Origin: Apricaphanius iberus
Taxonomy: Eukaryota > Chordata > Actinopteri > Cyprinodontiformes > Aphaniidae
NCBI GenBank assembly: GCA_028564705.1
Contig: JAPXFQ010002640.1
Span: 372,001-436,000, forward strand
DNA length: 64,000 bases
Direction: 5' to 3'
How positions within the stretch are numbered: position 1 is the stretch's first letter; each line of letters starts with the position of its first letter. The position numbers and the translations under genes are program-made. Positions 62,289 through 64,000 of the stretch are shown here, piece after piece. The notes beneath the pieces are model-generated. The model made no database searches. It saw only the letters and a list, made by a program, of their open reading frames with translations, and was not told where the DNA came from.

Positions 62289-62339
62289 ACCCTGATGTCA
62301 CCCAGACCCCAGTCACCGGGGTCTGGGTGACATCAGGGT
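62289..62339. repeat. Perfect 22-bp hairpin
   Basis: Arms 62,289-62,310 and 62,318-62,339 are exact reverse complements around a 7-base loop (AGTCACC). The stem is GC-rich and would be very stable in RNA. No host gene or repeat family is evident. Confidence 0.9.
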
Positions 62340-63534
62340 AATGTGGAGATGAGGTTAATGGGACTGGGAGTCACTCCAGTGCAATGACGAGACCATCTCT
62401 GGCAGCTGTGTTGCAATCTTCTCATCTGAGGTCAATCGCTTTCCCAAACATCTGTCGTCTGGTTCCAGTTTTCTCATTACCACGGCGACGGTACACTTTC
62501 TGGAAATAATCATTAAGAAAAAGTCGGCGTTGCAATCCCTTTGGTAGGTAGAGTGATATCACCCGTCAGCCTCGTCAAACCCGGCGGTTAAATGTAAGAC
62601 TGTGAAGCATACTAATTAATGACTGATACTGGAGGAGGAACAAATCAGAAGAAACATTTGCAGTGACACGACAGGCAGAGGGGCTGGTTCCAGTTTCCAG
62701 TCTTGGCTGTTTCTTGGCTGTTTGTCTTGGGCATTTCTTTCATCTAAAGGAGACAGTTTGGATCAGATAGGGATAGTCAGATCCCAAGTGCAAAGCAAAA
62801 CCAACAAATCAGGCTCCTTAATTGGCCTTTCCAAAACATCTACCTCAACTATATCAAATATTTGTGGACTATGCCTAAAAAACAGGTCCAACAAACCAAT
62901 TAAATGAGCTCTAGCAATTCAGCCAAGAAAAGAGGCCAGGTAACCAGCTAGAATTATCTCAGATCTATGTTGATGGTCAATCAGCATGGGGTCAAAGTGC
63001 AACTCTCTAAGCCAACAGCTAACCATGGTGATATATGAATGTGTTTCAGTCTGCATTTTAAATTTTACATGAGTGTTGGTTATATTTATTGTTGTATGAT
63101 CCTTCCAGGCTTAAAAAAAACTCTTAAATGTCCTAAATGCATTATCAAAGGTTGACCTGAGTATCCATAAATGATGGATTGTATGTCAGCCTTTTACCAG
63201 AACTATTGACAATATATAAAAACAAAACAAAAAAACTGGACATACAGTATATGTGGGTGATGAAACCAAGTAAAAGCTTTAAACCCCCATTTCACAAGTT
63301 AAGCTTAGTTTCTTGCAAAACATGTTGCTACTTTCCAATAAACCAAAACTAAGTTCTTCAGGGACATTGTTAAAATCATCCCTTGGAGTCAAAATGTTGC
63401 TTTTCACATGGATTAGAAAACCAACCCTTCACCACGAACACACCTTCATTACTGTGTGACATGGTGATGGTAGCATAGAAGTGCAGCTCAGAAGACTCTA
63501 AAAGCACGTGTAAATGTGGCACGGTGCACGACGG

Positions 63535-63600
63535 CCTTGATTGGGATTCGAACCTCAGGTGAGAGTCATGCGCGCTAACCAGTCAGCCAAAGAGATATCC
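63535..63600 (-). repeat. tRNA-like segment, probably SINE head
   Basis: The minus strand contains GGCTGACTGGTTAGCGCGC (A-box-like) and GGTTCGAATCCC (T-arm/B box) at tRNA-like spacing. No clean acceptor stem or complete cloverleaf could be drawn, so a SINE head or tRNA pseudogene is likelier than a working tRNA. Confidence 0.5.
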
Positions 63601-64000
63601 CGGTGGCCAAGTATGATGTGACAGTGTGGGGTCCTGTCCCTATGCCTCCGAGAGATCATGCGCTCTGGCTACTTGGCCACCGGGATGTCCTTTTAGTTGA
63701 CCTCATCGTGCACCTTTTCACAATTGTCATTGCTGGCATGCTCCATGGAGTACTGACAATAAGCCTATGGATTCATAATTGATCTCTAGCTGATGTTGAG
63801 CGGACCAATCACACGCCCTCTGTTGATGGGGGCGGATAGTTAGAACACTGGGCTCTGATCCGTGCGTGCTTGCGTAGGTGAGGGAGAGCCCCAGCGGTGA
63901 CGAACAACGCCGTTTTACCTATTTGTTCTGATGTAGATGGAGAAGTGCTAAACTAGGCTTGAGGTGTTGGTGTAGCTTTCCACAGAACAACGACTCTGAA

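Larger units (their letters stand above)
55043..64000 (-). other. Presumed lhfpl2 intron
   Basis: This holds no coding exon that I can recognise. It contains an ACTAT-rich simple repeat at about 57,018-57,065, a C-run near 58,390, SINEs at 58,861, 60,376 and 61,030, a TIR element at 59,605, a repeat with CCAGACTATAAA at about 60,049-60,200, and small hairpins described separately. Confidence 0.6.

Noticed and set aside
63535..63600. Functional tRNA gene on the minus strand
   Set aside because: The A- and B-box-like motifs are present, but I could not form a full cloverleaf with acceptor stem and anticodon arm.

Overview
The window is vertebrate nuclear DNA, almost certainly from a ray-finned (teleost) fish. 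Evidence: intron-rich genes with GT-AG junctions, AT-rich intergenic DNA, and many remnants of fish-type transposons (Tc1, PIF/Harbinger, hAT-like, RTE LINE, tRNA-derived SINEs). The two recognisable genes, scamp1 (plus strand) and the last exon of lhfpl2 (minus strand), are convergent neighbours, as SCAMP1 and LHFPL2 are in human, which supports orthology.

Region 1 (1-28,686) is a very large inverted repeat. A left arm (1 to about 11,649) and a right arm (about 17,601-28,686) are near-identical reverse complements that differ by scattered substitutions and several indels. They flank a 5.95-kb single-copy spacer. Each arm carries the same unrecognised gene, read outward from the spacer: a TATA box, a short first exon, and then either a long uninterrupted acidic/serine-rich ORF (346 codons from its own ATG, 361 joined to exon 1) or, through a consensus splice donor inside that ORF, a seven-exon 165-residue product with compatible phases and an AATAAA at the end. 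Each arm also holds a 27-bp minisatellite inside an element with inverted ends, a PIF/Harbinger remnant and an AAT microsatellite. The spacer holds dead Tc1 and RTE copies.

Region 2 (about 28,700-46,740) is scamp1: nine coding exons, 337 residues, complete, with a 3' UTR of about 3.2 kb that contains an intact-ended hAT-like insertion. A candidate alternative first exon lies in intron 1. Introns hold further Tc1, hAT-like and TTAA-flanked elements.

Region 3 (46,740-53,880) is repeat-rich intergenic DNA. Its most notable feature is a hAT-like element inserted into a SINE and carrying an inverted copy of scamp1 intron 8/exon 9 sequence, a captured gene fragment.

Region 4 (53,880-64,000) is the lhfpl2 3' UTR, its last coding exon, and at least 9 kb of presumed intron upstream, filled with SINEs, a TIR element and small hairpins. 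No other coding exon of lhfpl2 was found.

No rRNA, canonical tRNA, CRISPR array or prokaryotic feature is present. The gene in the arms could not be assigned to any family by eye, and its splice model is a sequence-based prediction.
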